A stretch of DNA of 64,000 nt from an uncultured Dorea sp. (GCA_910589275.1 CAJUTH010000014.1:1-64000), one strand, 5' to 3'. Shown: positions 43,501-52,050, counted from the stretch's first letter. Program-made: numbers and translations. The notes: generated by a model not told the origin, from the letters alone.

Positions 43501-45059
43501 TCACAGGACCGTCAGCTATAACAAAGGTTTCAGTTGCGGTATGGACTACAGCGAAAGGCCAGGATGACCTGCGGTGGTATGAGGCTGGGAAGCAGAAGGA
43601 CGGCTGGAGTTTTCAGGTAGATACGGCCAAGCATAATCTGGAGACGGGAACCTATAACATTCATGCATATGCAACGGATAAGAGGGGGATTCAGGCCTTT
43701 GCGGGCGGCGTAACTACGGTGGTGAGTCAGGCTGATTCGGTTAAGTTTTTAGCGAAACTGGCGTCAAACGGAACAGATGTAGACATTGTAGGAACAGGTA
43801 TCAGAGGCGCAAGAGATGTTCGGGTTGCCGTATGGGGAAAGAAGAATGGTCAGAATGATCTTCGATGGTATTCAATGTCGAGAAGCATTGGAACGAAGTA
43901 TCAGAAGAGAGTGAATCTATATGACCATGGAGAGACCGGAACTTACTACTGCCATGTGTATATTACGGGGGTGGACGGAGTTCTGCGTTTTGCAGGAGCG
44001 ACGGAATTTACAGTGGATAAACTGAGTACGAATAACCTGAAAATAAGCAGTATAAATAATACAGTTGGGAAATGCAGCGCGTCGCTGTATTTCCCGAAAA
44101 CAAAGAAAGAGATTTCCGGCATCCAGATGGCGGTATGGACGCAGGAAAACGGTCAGGATGATCTATATTGGTATCACGCAACTCGCATAAATAATGTCTG
44201 GACTGCACCGGTGGACTCATTGAATCACAAATGCAGATCCGGACTTTATTTTATACATGTTTATGCATCGACGATTGATGGAAACATGGAGTTTCTGACG
44301 GGCAGTACCTTTCGTATGTCGAGAACGGACAGCATAGATATAGCAAGTGTTATCAAGAATGCCGGAAAGCCGCTTGGCAAGACGTTATACGTATGGGGCG
44401 GCGGCTGGAATGCTGCAGACAACGGTTCCGGGGAAACGGCTGTCAATATAGGGCTGTGGCCGGAATGGGAAAATTATTTTAACCGTAACCGGCAGGGTTA
44501 TTCTTATCGGCCGGGACAGAGCGCTTGGCGACGGGGAGAGAGGCAATGGCGTTTTTATGGTCTGGACTGTTCCGGATATCTCGGATGGATGCTTTACAAT
44601 TCCGTCCATAAAGGAAGGAATGCGTCCGGATACGTGGTGGACGCAGAACAGATTGCATCATCCTTGACGGCGTATGGCTATGGAACAGTAACCGCATGCT
44701 CTCCAAGCAGTACGTTTAAACCGGGAGATATTATCAGTATATCGGGACATTGTTACCTTGTATTGGGGCAATGCAGCGATAGAAGCGTTCTTCTGATTCA
44801 CAGTACGCCAAATGGCGGCGTTCAGGTAAGCGGAACTGTGAATGGGGGTTCGTCGTCGCAGGCGTCGCGTCTGGCGCAGTCCTTTATGCAGCAGAATTAT
44901 CCGGCGTGGTGGGCAAGCTTTGGCGGAGAGGGAAGGCAGAGTGTGAGCGCGTCCGCCTACTTAAACGGAAGGAAATTCTCATGGACAGTAAACGGTCAGG
45001 TGGGAGATTCTGCCGGGATGCAGAATAAAAGCCCGGAACAGGTTCTGAATTACCTGTAG
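40554..45059 (+). CDS. Large secreted transglutaminase / GBS-Bsp repeat / NlpC-P60-like protein
   Basis: 1501 residues. Signal peptide (1-27); acidic linker (to ~95); an Ig-like region (~100-210); a transglutaminase-like domain with Cys275 (GTCESYHRAYVML), His301 (GNGHVWTAV) and Asp316 (VDSTWDG); eight tandem GBS-Bsp-like repeats of ~100 residues (~465-1258), marked VWGAAGGQNDIVWY or VWS-NGQDDIRWY and HKETGKYNIHVY; then an NlpC/P60-like end with Cys1339 (LDCSGYLGWML) and His1399 (SGHCYLVLG). No sortase motif. Probably a cell-wall enzyme or adhesin that cross-links or trims peptides. AGGAGGAGAGT precedes the ATG. Confidence 0.9.
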   Translation: MKIVRSAISIVLAVMLVFLEIGISSYAEEVSSDTSAVSQEEQVQEEKEELEEPDQGVTVPPAQEENSTGGGETEAEIVQEEIESFPAEQSQEVETAVSRAAGTLGVTASWSAIQCGTPTTFTLNASGGTGPYKYRLHSIYDFTGWMVYDVSWPDNFPPGNISLGTYRDSNQIEFTFYASGPYRIQFEVMDMGAVGVEGATVTRRSQEYYLNISDPKFPSVEQKVEQLVTECKKTCSTDFEKALWLHDWIVDNADYDNNYRYCAAEGVLARGIGTCESYHRAYVMLLNKAGINTGRITGNGHVWTAVQMDGKWYQVDSTWDGNASYKSTYKKHLYFGLTDELIELAHPEHKTATAGYESNSLENNYFIKTGDIKQWSEPFEKDVKQNILDGKTEFALAIPGNMYDTYDTDILYHLVAYQLSKQDWDGSKVSAVYTKKSSSDRHISFKVTSAKPDPTPDPKPEVTTNKLEIQKNKTESTITVRLTNASVSGNDQVQFPVWGAAGGQNDIVWYPARKVSTGTYEAQIPISAHKETGKYNIHVYVKHNNTLKYLTGGGITITGITADKVSCNESKSSVKDGKYRIEVENLKSPAAIQTVQMAVWSDVNGQDDIKWYTAKQDGNKWYVNVEAKNHKYNTGTYHAHVYAADSRGIRQCAKTTKFTVGKMDINRLKIQKNAAESVITVTLSNATVSGNAQVQFPVWGAAGGQNDIVWYTGKKVSTGTYEAQIPISSHKETGKYNIHVYSKHNGASQFLAAGTVNITGISAKEVSLNAGKSSTKDGKYRLEAKNVTSPSSVKKVRIAVWSSKNGQDDIRWYEMKKSGDIWYADADACYHKYDSGTYLAHAYAEDSRGISQFIGSVNFNVEKIKRNQLQVSMDKEQRYMTILLKAASTNGTVSFPVWGEAGGQNDIVWYNGTRTAPYTYKAVVDVSKHKETGTYRVHTYASANGNLSYLAGGSVKVEGITGGKLEAVVNRDTASVNVKISGITGPSAITKVSVAVWTTAKGQDDLRWYEAGKQKDGWSFQVDTAKHNLETGTYNIHAYATDKRGIQAFAGGVTTVVSQADSVKFLAKLASNGTDVDIVGTGIRGARDVRVAVWGKKNGQNDLRWYSMSRSIGTKYQKRVNLYDHGETGTYYCHVYITGVDGVLRFAGATEFTVDKLSTNNLKISSINNTVGKCSASLYFPKTKKEISGIQMAVWTQENGQDDLYWYHATRINNVWTAPVDSLNHKCRSGLYFIHVYASTIDGNMEFLTGSTFRMSRTDSIDIASVIKNAGKPLGKTLYVWGGGWNAADNGSGETAVNIGLWPEWENYFNRNRQGYSYRPGQSAWRRGERQWRFYGLDCSGYLGWMLYNSVHKGRNASGYVVDAEQIASSLTAYGYGTVTACSPSSTFKPGDIISISGHCYLVLGQCSDRSVLLIHSTPNGGVQVSGTVNGGSSSQASRLAQSFMQQNYPAWWASFGGEGRQSVSASAYLNGRKFSWTVNGQVGDSAGMQNKSPEQVLNYL

Positions 45060-45105
45060 ATAATAGATAGTGAAAGATAGAAAAAAGAGAAAATAGAGAA
45101 GACGT

Positions 45106-45137
45106 GAAAAGGAGAACTCAGACGAGTTCTCCTTTTC
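45106..45137 (+). terminator. Intrinsic terminator of the large secreted protein
   Basis: GAAAAGGAGAACTC (45106-45119), 4-base loop, GAGTTCTCCTTTTC (45124-45137): a perfect 14-bp stem. Confidence 0.85.
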
Positions 45138-45141
45138 GCTG

Positions 45142-45178
45142 TTGGAAGCCTCTGAAGAATCGGCAGAAGCCTCCAAAA
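45142..45178 (-). terminator. Hairpin after srlE (minus strand)
   Basis: TTGGAGGCTTCTG and CAGAGGCTTCCAA on the minus strand pair over 13 positions with two G-T pairs. It ends 7 bases from the srlE stop; no strong T run follows. Confidence 0.55.
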
Positions 45179-45184
45179 CAGATA

Positions 45185-46165
45185 CTATAATCCAAAACTA
45201 AGAAGGTATGCGATAAGCACAGCCATAGGTCCCGTTACTAGTCTGGTAAACAACATGGCCGGAACACCGACAGACGTAGTGGTATCGTCGGCTTCTGCCA
45301 GCGTCAGCGCTACCGGAACGAAGTCGCAGCCTACCTGTGAGTTGATGGCAAACAGCGCGGGCAGCGCATAGGAAACCGGGATGACGCCCTTGCCGATTTC
45401 ATTTCCAAGGATAACGCCGATAATCTGTGCAATAACAGCGCCAGGCCCCAGCACAGGGGACAGGAACGGAATACCGCAGAAAATGGATAATCCGATCAGT
45501 CCGGGCAGGCTTCCGGCCAGAGGCTTGACCAGATTGGCAAGAATCGTGCCGATTCCCGTGTAGTTTACAATACCAACGATTACGCTGATGAACATCATAA
45601 ATGGGATAATATTTTTAATTACAATATCCAGCGTATTTCTTGCGGCTTGGTTGAAGGTCTGTACAACGCTGCCTACAGCCCGGCCCATGCGGGTGATGAT
45701 TCCAATCGCTCCGCCGGCTGCAGGAGCGGGCGCTGCAGGTTTTTCCGGCTCAGCGGCTGTCGTTTCTGACTGTGCCGGGGCGGTGAGCGCTGCCTCGCCT
45801 TCTGCCAGTGTAATCGTATCCAGAGTTACGCCGGAGCAGAAATTATTCTCATTAATAAAGCTTGCAAGAGGACCGGAAGGCCCAATTGGAAGTACGTCTA
45901 CGGTCTTCACGCCCATTTTCGGGTAAACGCCGCAGCGTGCGGTTCCTCCGCAGTCAACAAAGGCAACAATGATATTCTCTGGCTCAACTTTGTTGCTGAA
46001 ACCGTCTACGGCCTTCACGCCTAGAAGGTCGGCGGTTTTTTTAGCAAGGGGATGGATTCCGCCGCCGGTAACGGATGCTACCACATGCTGTGTTTCGGTC
46101 TCAGATACCAGAAGCGGCCCGCCCCAGCCATTAGGGCCGCGTTCAATTCTTACAACTGGCTTCAT
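45185..46165 (-). CDS. srlE: PTS glucitol/sorbitol transporter EIIB (BC2) subunit
   Basis: 326 residues, like E. coli SrlE. N-terminal EIIB domain: RIERGPNGWGGPLLV, VVASVTGGGIHPLA, phospho-Cys in AFVDCGGTARCG, VLPIGPSGPLA; Ala/Pro linker near 135; then the second membrane half (about 175-320: IPFMMFISVIVGIVNYTG, GIPFLSPVLGPGAVIAQIIGV). It phosphorylates and imports sorbitol as sorbitol-6-phosphate with SrlA and SrlB. The start overlaps the srlA stop by a few bases. Confidence 0.93.
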   Translation of the reverse strand: MKPVVRIERGPNGWGGPLLVSETETQHVVASVTGGGIHPLAKKTADLLGVKAVDGFSNKVEPENIIVAFVDCGGTARCGVYPKMGVKTVDVLPIGPSGPLASFINENNFCSGVTLDTITLAEGEAALTAPAQSETTAAEPEKPAAPAPAAGGAIGIITRMGRAVGSVVQTFNQAARNTLDIVIKNIIPFMMFISVIVGIVNYTGIGTILANLVKPLAGSLPGLIGLSIFCGIPFLSPVLGPGAVIAQIIGVILGNEIGKGVIPVSYALPALFAINSQVGCDFVPVALTLAEADDTTTSVGVPAMLFTRLVTGPMAVLIAYLLSFGL

Positions 46166-46166
46166 A

Positions 46167-46706
46167 TTACTTTCCCTCCTTTTTCTTACCTGTTTCGCGT
46201 CCAAGCATCGCTTTAGTTACAAATTCTGTGATATTTCCGCGCAGGAACATTACGATGATACCTACGAGGAAATAGCGGATTGCAAGGGGGGTCGTTGAAA
46301 CGCCCAGGGTCGTAAGCCCGGCGGAAATACCCAGCCATACAAACAGCTCGCCGGAATTGGCGTGAGGGAAAATACCGGTGATCGGATGTGCGAAGGTGAA
46401 CAGGGAGTCGATGACTGCCGGTTTACAATCCTCGTCCACAAACCGTCCGATGGTATAACACATTGGGTTAGTAAAAAAGAATAAGCCCATAAAGGGGATT
46501 ACCGTATATCGAAGAATACGGAAACGGGTAATCCGCCTTGCCGCGCTCATCACCTTCTCTTCACCCACCAGAGCTACGAGGGCGTTAATGAGCGTCAGCA
46601 GAATCAGTACATTTGGTAATACTCCGGTTATCAAGCCAACCAGATTTTCTGCGCCCGCACTTACAATACCGGTAAGTCCGTTTGCTAGAGAAACTAAAAA
46701 ATCCAT
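46167..46706 (-). CDS. srlA: PTS glucitol/sorbitol transporter EIIC subunit
   Basis: 179 residues, typical SrlA. Membrane segments at about 20-45 (ITGVLPNVLILLTLINALVAL), 68-88 (YTVIPFMGLFFFTNPMCYTIG), and 120-160. YTIGRFVDEDCKPAVIDSLF and FPHANSGELFVWLGI are conserved in the family. First half of the sorbitol channel; lies between gutM and srlE. AGGAGGAGACTTGT precedes the ATG. Confidence 0.93.
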   Translation of the reverse strand: MDFLVSLANGLTGIVSAGAENLVGLITGVLPNVLILLTLINALVALVGEEKVMSAARRITRFRILRYTVIPFMGLFFFTNPMCYTIGRFVDEDCKPAVIDSLFTFAHPITGIFPHANSGELFVWLGISAGLTTLGVSTTPLAIRYFLVGIIVMFLRGNITEFVTKAMLGRETGKKKEGK

Positions 46707-46742
46707 ACAAGTCTCCTCCTCTTAAATGTAAATAATTATTTA

Positions 46743-47165
46743 TTATTGCGCGCAGGCGCTGGAATGCGGCGCCGCGTCAGCAGCCTCGCGCAGATAACCA
46801 AGTTGCCCCACCGCCCTGTCGAAAGCGGCCAGATAGCTGCTTTTTGTCAGACGCTTCCGAACCTCGTTAAGGGGTATGCCAATATAATCGGAGTTCTGTT
46901 TTGGAGTGATGAAAACAGAATATCCTTCCATATCGTAGTAATCGACGACATTCCCGTCAAAGTCCACGACTAGGATCATGAATACGCCTTTTTTGATTAC
47001 AAAGAAGGCTTTTCTTCCCGAACCGGTTATCAGATGGCAGTTTTCACCTTTGTGCTGCTTTTTTATCGTATCGATCAGGCTGTATACCCTTTTGAGCTGG
47101 AACCATGAAAAGATACTCTGCAGTACATAAGCGGCAAACAAAACGGCTAAGAGTGATGTGAGCAT
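46743..47165 (-). CDS. gutM: Glucitol operon activator GutM
   Basis: 140 residues. One N-terminal membrane segment (LLAVLFAAYVLQSIFSWFQ), then the GutM core: RKAFFVIKKGVFMILVVDFDGNVVDYYDMEGYSVF. In enterics GutM acts with GutR on the sorbitol operon; in Firmicutes it precedes the srl PTS genes, as here. Promoter of the minus-strand operon lies in the divergent region 47166-47458 and was not resolved. Confidence 0.88.
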   Translation of the reverse strand: MLTSLLAVLFAAYVLQSIFSWFQLKRVYSLIDTIKKQHKGENCHLITGSGRKAFFVIKKGVFMILVVDFDGNVVDYYDMEGYSVFITPKQNSDYIGIPLNEVRKRLTKSSYLAAFDRAVGQLGYLREAADAAPHSSACAQ

Positions 47166-47382
47166 ATAGAAAGCCTCCTTTTAGGTTATATTGTGTTGAT
47201 TTTTACGGCCGGAAAGACCGCTTGTAGTAACAATTCTTCTAAAAAATTTGTTTGAATTGCACTTATCCTATACAAAATGATGGAAAAATGCAATATAATA
47301 GCATAAAGCGGAACATATTCTACGCTGGAGGGAAATCGGGAATCGGCCGTGCGTAACATTTGTTCCAAAGACTGTCGGTTTC

Positions 47383-47432
47383 TTGACAATTTGACTGCGC
47401 TGAGCTTACCATACAGGGTAGTACTATAGTAC
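47383..47432 (+). promoter_or_regulatory. Control region of the sorbose/sorbitol genes
   Basis: TTGACA (47383-47388) with TACCAT 18 bases on (47407-47412) is the best promoter. A perfect 12-base palindrome GTACTATAGTAC lies at 47421-47432 next to the start site and may be the operator of the SorC regulator. AAAGAGAGGAACGAATT then precedes the sorE start. Confidence 0.5.
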
Positions 47433-47458
47433 AAGAAAGAAAAAGAGAGGAACGAATT

Positions 47459-48721
47459 ATGAAAACAACAGCGGTTCGCCTTTATGGAGAAAAGGACCTT
47501 CGTCTGGACAGTTTTGAACTGCCGGAGCTAAAGGAAGATGAAATGTTGGTGAAAATTATCTCGGACAGCGTCTGCATGTCGACTTATAAGCTGGTGCAGC
47601 AAGGAGACAAGCATAAGAGAGTTTCAGAAAGCCTGTCGGAGCATCCGGCAATCATCGGCCATGAGCTGTCCGGAATTATCGTAGAAGTGGGAGAAAAATG
47701 GAAGGATCGTTACCGGAAAGGGATGAAGTTTACCGTTCAGCCGGAGGTTACCGTAGACGGAGTTTCAAGGACTGTGGGCTATAACTATGAGACCTATGGC
47801 GGCGACAGCACCTATTCCATACTTCCGGCAGAGGTGATAGAGACGGGAAGTCTGATCCCATTCAAGGGTGAATCTTATTTTGAAGCGTCGCTGTCGGAAC
47901 CTACATCCTGTATTATTGCCGGGTATCGCAGGATGTACCATACATCAAAAACCAATCATCAGCACATAATGGGAATAAAGGAAGGCGGGAATCAGATAAT
48001 ATTGGGAGCCTGTGGTCCTATGGGGCTGGAGTGCATTGACTATGCCCTTCAGATAGAAAATGGGGCAAAGCGGATTGTTGCCGTGGATGTTTCCGATGAG
48101 CGTATCCAGCGGGCAAAGAAGATGCTGAAGGTTACAGATGACAGCAAAGAGCTGATTTTTGTAAACAGTTCTGGTTTAGAGAATCCGGTGGAGGAGCTGC
48201 GGAAGCTGACGGGAGGACATGGATACGATGATGTGTTTGTGTATGCTCCTGTTAGAGCGCTGATTGAGCAGGCGGACGCATTGCTTGCGGAGGACGGCTG
48301 TTTGAATTTCTTTGCCGGCCCAGTGGACCAGACGCTGTCTGCAACGGTGAATTTCTATAATGTGCATTATGCGAGGACCCATACGGTAGGATTTACGGGA
48401 AGCACCAATGATGATCTGTATGAGGCGCTGAGGCTGATGGAGGAGGGGCGTATCCATCCGACTGTGATGGTTACCCATATCGGGGGACTGGAAAGCGCGG
48501 TGGATACTACGCTGAAGGTGCCGGAGATTCCGGGCGGCAAGAAACTGATTTATCCTCATATTGACCTGCCGCTTACAGCGATTGAGGATTTTAGGAAGCT
48601 GGGAGAGAATCATCGGCTGTTTAAATATCTGGCGGATTCCTGCGACAAGCATCAGGGATGCTGGAATGCGGAAGCTGAGAGAATTTTACTGGAACACTAT
48701 CAGGTTGATCTGACGAAATAG
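47459..48721 (+). CDS. sorE: L-sorbose-1-phosphate reductase-like zinc dehydrogenase
   Basis: 420 residues. Medium-chain dehydrogenase fold: zinc/active-site region SDSVCMSTYKLVQQGDKHKR, GHELSGIIVEVGEKW, YGGDSTYSILPAEVIE, EPTSCIIAGYRRMYHT, cofactor loop LGACGPMGLECIDYAL and acidic end IVAVDVSDERI. The first 170 residues closely resemble enteric SorE as remembered. SorE reduces L-sorbose-1-phosphate to sorbitol-6-phosphate with NAD(P)H. The usual GHExxG is GHELSG. It is divergent from gutM-srlA-srlE and starts the sorE-sorC-aldolase operon. Confidence 0.82.
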   Translation: MKTTAVRLYGEKDLRLDSFELPELKEDEMLVKIISDSVCMSTYKLVQQGDKHKRVSESLSEHPAIIGHELSGIIVEVGEKWKDRYRKGMKFTVQPEVTVDGVSRTVGYNYETYGGDSTYSILPAEVIETGSLIPFKGESYFEASLSEPTSCIIAGYRRMYHTSKTNHQHIMGIKEGGNQIILGACGPMGLECIDYALQIENGAKRIVAVDVSDERIQRAKKMLKVTDDSKELIFVNSSGLENPVEELRKLTGGHGYDDVFVYAPVRALIEQADALLAEDGCLNFFAGPVDQTLSATVNFYNVHYARTHTVGFTGSTNDDLYEALRLMEEGRIHPTVMVTHIGGLESAVDTTLKVPEIPGGKKLIYPHIDLPLTAIEDFRKLGENHRLFKYLADSCDKHQGCWNAEAERILLEHYQVDLTK

Positions 48722-48731
48722 TGGAGGAACA

Positions 48732-49709
48732 ATGGAGTTGGAGTTGTTAGTTCAGGTTGCTCATTTATATTACGATGAAGAACTGACGCAGCAGGCGATA
48801 GCAAAAAAGTTGAATATGAGCCGGTCGCTGGTTTCAAAATTATTGGCGAAGGCAAAGGAGAAGGGAATCGTGAAAATCACGATTTCCGATGAGGTGAACA
48901 GACCCCATCAGTCGCTGGAGACCCAGTTGATGAAGCTGTTTGGACTGTCCGAGGTGGTCATTGTCCCGCAGGATTCGGGAGCGGATAATCAGAGATTGGC
49001 GCAGGAAGCGGGCCGTTATTTAAGCAGGAGGCTGTCGGATGTTACGAAGGTGGCGGTATCCGCCGGAAGGACGACGAGGGAGATAGCAGAGCATTTATCC
49101 GTGCCTAAATCTTATTTTCATGTAACCTTCATCCCCATGTCCGGAGGATTAAGTGAGGAATACGCCACCATAGAAGCGAACAGTGTCAGCGAGGTATTTG
49201 CGATGAAATGCGGTTCAAAGAGCATGCGCCTGCATGCTCCGATTATAGTAGACTCCGCGCAGGCCAAAGAAATCTTAAAGAAACAGCATTTTATTAAAAA
49301 TACAATGGATGCGGCGAGAACGGCGGATATTGCGCTGGTTGGCATTGGCAATACATTTCGGTACGCAGAAATCAAGGAGGCTTACCTGCATGGCTATAAT
49401 GCGGGGGAACTCCCGGACAGCAAGCGTATCAAGGGGGATTTATCCTATAACTATTTTGATAAAAATGGAAAGGCAGTCGATAATACATGGAACAGCCTGC
49501 TGATCGGGCTGACGCTGGAGGAGATTCGGGAAATCCCGGAGGTCATCTGCGTGGCGGACGAGGTGGTGAAAGCGGAGAGTATCTATATTGCCGCAAAAAG
49601 CGGACTGATCCATACGCTGATTACCAATGAGATGGTGGCGCAGAAAGTGCTCTGGTATTATGCGAAATGTTATGGGCTGAATACGAGACGAGGTGAGGAA
49701 AAATGTTAG
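48732..49709 (+). CDS. SorC/DeoR-type sugar-binding transcriptional regulator
   Basis: 325 residues. N-terminal HTH (LYYDEELTQQAIAKKLNMSRSL..., about 10-45) of the SorC type; sugar-binding domain (about 60-315) with VSAGRTTREIAEHL, FIPMSGGLSEE, ADIALVGIGNT. Binds a phosphosugar effector such as sorbose-1-phosphate. Starts 10 bases after the sorE stop with AGTGGAGGAACA. Its gene ends inside the start of the aldolase. Confidence 0.9.
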   Translation: MELELLVQVAHLYYDEELTQQAIAKKLNMSRSLVSKLLAKAKEKGIVKITISDEVNRPHQSLETQLMKLFGLSEVVIVPQDSGADNQRLAQEAGRYLSRRLSDVTKVAVSAGRTTREIAEHLSVPKSYFHVTFIPMSGGLSEEYATIEANSVSEVFAMKCGSKSMRLHAPIIVDSAQAKEILKKQHFIKNTMDAARTADIALVGIGNTFRYAEIKEAYLHGYNAGELPDSKRIKGDLSYNYFDKNGKAVDNTWNSLLIGLTLEEIREIPEVICVADEVVKAESIYIAAKSGLIHTLITNEMVAQKVLWYYAKCYGLNTRRGEEKC

Positions 49710-50575
49710 TTACATTGAAAGAGCTGCTGAATGAGGCGAAGAGAGAAAAAAAGGCGGTCGGCGCGTTTAACGGGACGACGCTGGAGAGCATTCAGGGAAT
49801 TATCCGGGCGGCGGAGGAGCTTGGCTGCCCGGTTGTTTTACAGCATGCGCAGAGCCATGACTTGATCATTCCGCTGGATGAGATTGGGCCGATTCTTTTG
49901 TATTATGCCCGGAGGGCTAAAGTTCCGGTGTCGGTTCACTTGGATCATGGCAGTTCTTTTGAACGGTGTATACAGGCAATGCGGCTGGGATTTACGTCCG
50001 TGATGTATGACGCGTCGGGGAAGGATTTTGAGACGAATATCAGGGAAACGGCTGAGATCGTAAGGATTGCTCATGCGGCGGGTGTCAGTGTGGAAGCGGA
50101 GCTGGGGCATATCTTTACTTCTGAGATTGTAGTGGGCGAGGGGACTGGCGCTGATTCGGCGGCGGATTATGAGGATGTCGGCGATATTTATACAGACCCA
50201 CAGACGGCGAAGGAATTTGCAGAGCGGACGGGAGTGGACTGTCTGGCCGTGGCCTTCGGAACCACCCATGGCGTGTATCTTACGGAGCCGAAGCTTGATC
50301 TGCCAAGAGTCGCCGAGATCCGGGACGCGGCGGGAATCCCGCTTGTCATGCACGGCGGATCCGGGGTGTCTGAGGAGGATTACAGGACGGCGATTGAAAA
50401 TGGAATCTGCAAGGTGAATTATTATACATATATGAATGCTGCGGGCGGCAAGGCTTCTAAGGAATACTGGGAAGATGAGGAGAAACCGCTGTTTTATGAC
50501 CAGATGGCGCTGGCGGCGGCAGAGGCGATGAAGGAAGACGTGAAGAAGGCGATGAAGGTATTTCAGAAGAGATAG
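49703..50575 (+). CDS. Class II fructose/tagatose-bisphosphate aldolase family protein
   Basis: 290 residues. Zinc ligands and loops: VHLDHGSSFERCIQAM (about 80), EAELGHIF (about 135), GTTHGVYL, and LVMHGGSGVSEEDY with NGICKVNYYTY. These zinc-dependent enzymes split ketose-1,6-bisphosphates into dihydroxyacetone phosphate and an aldehyde. The gene overlaps the SorC gene by 7 bases, so it belongs to the same transcript; here it likely closes the route from sorbose or sorbitol phosphates to glycolysis, although the substrate sugar cannot be decided. Confidence 0.9.
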   Translation: MLVTLKELLNEAKREKKAVGAFNGTTLESIQGIIRAAEELGCPVVLQHAQSHDLIIPLDEIGPILLYYARRAKVPVSVHLDHGSSFERCIQAMRLGFTSVMYDASGKDFETNIRETAEIVRIAHAAGVSVEAELGHIFTSEIVVGEGTGADSAADYEDVGDIYTDPQTAKEFAERTGVDCLAVAFGTTHGVYLTEPKLDLPRVAEIRDAAGIPLVMHGGSGVSEEDYRTAIENGICKVNYYTYMNAAGGKASKEYWEDEEKPLFYDQMALAAAEAMKEDVKKAMKVFQKR

Positions 50576-50639
50576 GGATAAAAGGGGAATACTCTATAAC
50601 AGTATACTGTGAAACCGGAGTGTGTATATCAAGAATAGA

Positions 50640-50675
50640 GAGGAAGAGGACACCTTATCAGGCGTCCTCTTCCTC
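50640..50675. terminator. Shared hairpin at the aldolase/CNNM convergent ends
   Basis: GAGGAAGAGGAC (50640-50651) and GTCCTCTTCCTC (50664-50675) are perfect 12-bp arms, 12-base loop. The right arm encodes the last acidic codons (EEEDA) and stop region of the minus-strand gene. Confidence 0.7.
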
Positions 50676-51935
50676 TTCTGCCGGTTCCGGCAGATACATG
50701 TGTACCCGCTCAATGCGGTTCTTGTCTAGTTTCTCAACTACCATACGGATGCCGTCTGCAGTAGTAATCTCATCGCCGGTTTCCGGAAGCCGGTCTAAAT
50801 GTTCAATGATCAGGCCGCCGATGGAATCATAATCATCGGAAGCCAGTTCAAGGTTTAATTTGCCGTTGATTTCTTCCAGATTAACAGCGCCTTCCACGCT
50901 GTATTCCCGCTCACCCAATTCGATGATAAAGTCCTCTTCATTTTCGTCATATTCGTCATGGATCTCGCCGACAATCTCTTCTAACAAGTCTTCTAAAGTG
51001 ATGAGACCAGCCGTTTCTCCGTACTCGTCTAAGACGATGGCAATGTTAAAAGACGCCTGCCTCATCTCGATCAGCAGTTCAGCGGTATTTTTATATTCAT
51101 AGGTAAAGTAAGCTTCTCTTAAGATGTCCCTTACATGGAAATCATGTTTGTTAGTATCATACAGCAGAAGATCCTTCATATTGATGGTGCCGACGACATG
51201 GTCTGTGGTTTCTTCAAATACAGGAAGACGGGTAAACTTGTCCTCGCGGAAGATTGCGATTAGTTCGTCGTAGGTGCTGTCCACGTCCGCAAAGGTTACA
51301 TGAACCCGGGGAACCATAACGTCCTTAGCTTTGGCGTCGCCTAAGTCAAATACGTTGTAGATCATCTCTTTTTCTTCGGATTCGATGACTCCTTCCTCAT
51401 GGCTCACATCTACGATGGTGCGGAGTTCGTTTTCCGTCATAAGGGTCTGTTTGGCGTTGGGGTCAACCCTGAGCAATGTCAGGATTCCCATGGCCATGCC
51501 GTTTACAATGGCGATTAGCGGAGTCATCAGCTTCATAAAAATGCTGACGACGGGCGCGTAGGCAAGAGAAATCTTTTCTGCATGGATGGTAGCCATGGTC
51601 TTTGGCGTGATCTCGCCAAACAGCAGGATAGCGAGCGTCAGGATACCGCTTGCAAACGCGACAAAAGATCCGCCGAGGCTGTAAGCCAGCGTGGTAGTCA
51701 GCGAGGCAGCGGATAGATTCACGATATTATTGCCAATCAGGATCGCGCTCAGCATCTTGCCGGAATTTTCCGTAATATGCAAAAGCGTCTTTGCACGCTT
51801 GTTTCCTTCTTCAGCTAAGGTTCGGATTCGAATTTTGTTAACAGTTGTCATTGCAGTTTCCGCAGATGAAAAAAAAGCGGAAAGAAATAGTAATAACAGT
51901 AATACAATTAATTGTATGGCGTCACCCGAGTCCAA
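50658..51935 (-). CDS. CNNM/CBS/CorC hemolysin-family transporter
   Basis: 425 residues from TTG 51935, 10 bases from AGGAG; a GTG at 51947 is too close to that site. DUF21/CNNM membrane domain (1-180: LIVLLLLLFLSAFFSSAETA, ILIGNNIVNLSAASL, LFGEITPKTMA); a CBS pair (about 205-330: DVMVPRVHVTFADV, FTRLPVFEE, VVGTINMKDLL, GLITLEDLLEEIVGEI); CorC_HlyC domain at the end (YSVEGAVNLEEINGKL, IGGLIIEHLDRLP). These proteins move Mg2+, Na+ or Co2+ and are not true hemolysins. Confidence 0.92.
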   Translation of the reverse strand: MDSGDAIQLIVLLLLLFLSAFFSSAETAMTTVNKIRIRTLAEEGNKRAKTLLHITENSGKMLSAILIGNNIVNLSAASLTTTLAYSLGGSFVAFASGILTLAILLFGEITPKTMATIHAEKISLAYAPVVSIFMKLMTPLIAIVNGMAMGILTLLRVDPNAKQTLMTENELRTIVDVSHEEGVIESEEKEMIYNVFDLGDAKAKDVMVPRVHVTFADVDSTYDELIAIFREDKFTRLPVFEETTDHVVGTINMKDLLLYDTNKHDFHVRDILREAYFTYEYKNTAELLIEMRQASFNIAIVLDEYGETAGLITLEDLLEEIVGEIHDEYDENEEDFIIELGEREYSVEGAVNLEEINGKLNLELASDDYDSIGGLIIEHLDRLPETGDEITTADGIRMVVEKLDKNRIERVHMYLPEPAEEEEDA

Positions 51936-52050
51936 TGATATGTTCACTCCTTTTTGTCTTTAAAATTATGCAGAGCAGCCTGTGCACTGCGTTGGAAATA
52001 ATATAACGTATTTTGGGAAATATTGCAAGTGCGGAAACAGGGAATGCTTG

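Noticed and set aside
41939..44330. Near-identical DNA blocks in the 1501-residue gene as a mobile repeat
   Set aside because: They are the in-frame tandem GBS-Bsp-like protein repeats.
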